Part shown: positions 6,174 to 6,844 of the stretch, piece after piece
Numbering within the stretch: the first letter of the stretch is position 1
Layout: every line of letters begins with the position of its first letter
From: an uncultured Candidatus Melainabacteria bacterium
GTDB taxonomy: Bacteria; Cyanobacteriota; Vampirovibrionia; Gastranaerophilales; Gastranaerophilaceae
NCBI GenBank assembly: GCA_934754735.1
Contig: CAKVJE010000089.1
Location: forward strand, 1-6,844
Length of the DNA: 6,844 nt
Reading direction: 5' to 3'
The notes under the pieces: generated by a model
Database searches by the model: none
What the model was told of the DNA's origin: nothing
Seen by the model: only the letters and a program-made list of their open reading frames with translations
Position numbers and translations under genes: made by a program

Positions 6174-6207
6174 AACATGTGACACAATGCATATTGTGTT
6201 ACATGTT
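6174..6207. promoter_or_regulatory. 34-bp dyad in the leader of the pilin-like gene
   Basis: Arms AACATGT-N-ACACAAT (6174-6188) and ATTGTGT-N-ACATGTT (6193-6207) are complementary in 14 of 15 positions around a 4-bp centre, GCAT. It lies 33-66 bp before the start codon, downstream of the candidate promoter. It could be a DNA operator (two nested dyads) or a stem-loop in the mRNA leader. There is no T-run, so it is not a terminator. Confidence 0.6.
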
Positions 6208-6218
6208 TTTATACATTT

Positions 6219-6247
6219 ATAATATCATATTTTGCAGGATTTGTGAA
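6219..6247 (-). promoter_or_regulatory. Candidate promoter of the pilin-like gene
   Basis: Minus strand TTCACA (6242-6247), 17 bp, TATTAT (6219-6224). Transcription would begin near 6212, placing the 34-bp dyad at about +5 to +38. The region is very AT-rich and other TATAAA boxes overlap, so this is a by-eye choice. Confidence 0.4.
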
Positions 6248-6375
6248 GTGTCTAATTGCATTTAAAAGCCACCACCCACATCTGTAGCATTCGATAAAGT
6301 CTCAAGCACATCTGCGACTTATCCCTATAAATGGAGGCAATCCCTTTCCATATCAAATTGACTGAGAGAGAAGAA

Positions 6376-6632
6376 GTGATATGCGTTATATTGAGCGTCA
6401 TAAACGTATCCCCTCCCTTGACGCATCTCACATCATCCCCTCTCCTATGGAGAGGGCTAGGGAGAGGGTATTATAAATACACTAACAATCACTCGTAAAT
6501 CAAAATTTTACGAAAAGCAAATAACACCCTCTCCCGCCTATCGGCACCCTCTCCATGTAAAATTGAAAAAAGGAGAGGGGCGCACGACTCGCTTATTTGA
6601 ATGTCATAAGCGCATCCCCTCCCTCGGGGGAG
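6376..6632. repeat. Intergenic repeat cluster built on CCCTCTCC/GGAGAGGG, part 1
   Basis: No gene seen. Direct repeat: 6397-6418 and 6603-6624 match in 20 of 22 bases (GTCATAARCGYATCCCCTCCCT), with weaker similarity extending leftwards. Inverted repeats: GTGATATGCGT (6376-6386) with 6421-6431, 10/11; CCCTCTCC (6438-6445) with GGAGAGGG (6449-6456), 3-base loop; GGGAGAGGGTATTAT (6460-6474) with 6521-6535, 14/15; CCCTCTCC (6547-6554) with GGAGAGGG (6572-6579); CGCTTAT (6590-6596) with ATAAGCG (6606-6612). This resembles a nest of REP/MITE-like palindromic units rather than coding DNA. No tandem spacer structure of a CRISPR. Confidence 0.6.
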
Positions 6633-6643
6633 TTTTCTGCTTT

Positions 6644-6733
6644 ACTTCCAAGCTAGTAGTTGTGCTTACTTATTTGGAAGTGTGGTGTAAAAAGAGAGGG
6701 TTTTATTAACTTTTTAGAATATAACACCCTCTC
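6644..6733. repeat. Intergenic repeat cluster, part 2
   Basis: ACTTCCAA (6644-6651) and TTGGAAGT (6674-6681) form a perfect 8-bp inverted repeat with a 22-base loop. GAGAGGGTTTTAT (6694-6706) pairs with ATAACACCCTCTC (6721-6733), 12/13. The second pair is the same motif as the 6460-6474/6521-6535 pair, so the unit GAGAGGGTNTTAT...ATAACACCCTCTC occurs twice in 270 bp. Nothing coding is seen. Confidence 0.5.
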
Positions 6734-6772
6734 AAGAATTTCTAAATTCAAGGACTAAATCAATTAAAAATT

Positions 6773-6844
6773 TTACGCCCTTTCATTAAGAAATTCTTTC
6801 TTTCCCGAAGAGAGAACTGCCGTTTGCCCAATAAATTTACTAGA
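6773..6844 (-). other. Possible C-terminal end of a small ORF or repeat-borne reading frame (runs off right edge)
   Basis: A minus-strand frame open from the right edge encodes 23 residues, SSKFIGQTAVLSSGKKEFLN then ERA, followed by TAA. It resembles short hypothetical peptides I loosely associate with repeated intergenic DNA in gut Gastranaerophilales; I cannot verify this. It may be the end of a real gene, a repeat-borne spurious frame or nothing. Just left of it, AAGAATTTCT (6734-6743) and AGAAATTCTT (6789-6798) make a 10-bp inverted repeat. Confidence 0.25.

Noticed and set aside
6169..6174. Perfect TTGACA on the minus strand before the pilin gene
   Set aside because: A -10 at normal spacing would fall on the ribosome binding site (around 6146-6151, GC-rich), leaving no room for a promoter.
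6142..6192. Upstream ATG for the pilin-like protein
   Set aside because: It would put 17 residues before a complete KKRG-FTLAE leader; the ATG at 6141 has a proper Shine-Dalgarno.
6376..6733. CRISPR array
   Set aside because: Repeats are irregularly spaced, mixed in orientation and palindromic, with no constant spacer length and no cas gene.
6240..6844. tRNA or structured RNA gene in the right-hand region
   Set aside because: I found no cloverleaf, CCA end or known RNA motif; the hairpins are repeat palindromes.

Overview
The window looks like a piece of a low-GC, Gram-negative-type bacterial chromosome. My best guess is a gut member of the non-photosynthetic Cyanobacteria (Gastranaerophilales, 'Melainabacteria'). 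This rests on the AT-rich sequence, on a type IV pilin-like protein with the GFTLAEVL-type leader and the DVNG/PN/GRD and GCTA C-terminal motifs I associate with that group, and on an aryl-polyene-type gene set that belongs to diderm bacteria. The placement is inference; there is no rRNA or other marker in the window.

Layout. Positions 1-491 (minus) hold the first 163 codons of an ATP-type PEP carboxykinase (pckA). A divergent intergenic region (492-672) carries a promoter for each side; the promoter facing right is covered by two abutting copies of a 16-bp dyad, TGTTG-N6-CAACA. Rightwards follow an EmrB-type 14-helix drug exporter (673-2238) and, 14 bp later, an orphan MalG-type ABC sugar permease subunit (2253-3059). 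A four-gene operon converges on these from the other strand and ends only 4 bp from the permease stop. In transcription order (5259 down to 3064) it encodes an acyl carrier protein, a second acyl carrier protein, a small COG4648-like membrane protein, and an AMP-ligase fused to a hotdog dehydratase domain. The genes overlap by 8, 17 and 20 nt. A near-perfect hairpin terminator (5294-5328) separates the operon from a minus-strand pilin-like gene (5347-6141), whose leader contains a 34-bp dyad. From about 6250 to the right edge there is no convincing gene, but several short direct and inverted repeats built on CCCTCTCC/GGAGAGGG.

The most interesting part is the four-gene operon. Its gene order and its proteins match the apeE-apeF-apeG-apeH-apeI core of aryl polyene (APE/flexirubin-like) clusters, which load an aryl starter acid onto an ACP and help build a conjugated polyene lipid. 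Here the block is bounded on both sides by unrelated genes, with no ketosynthase, ketoreductase, thioesterase or glycosyl/acyl-transferase in the window. The ligase lacks the usual N-terminal part and the dehydratase domain has altered active-site surroundings. It is either a split APE pathway with its ketosynthases elsewhere, or a reduced aryl/acyl-ACP loading module with a different product.
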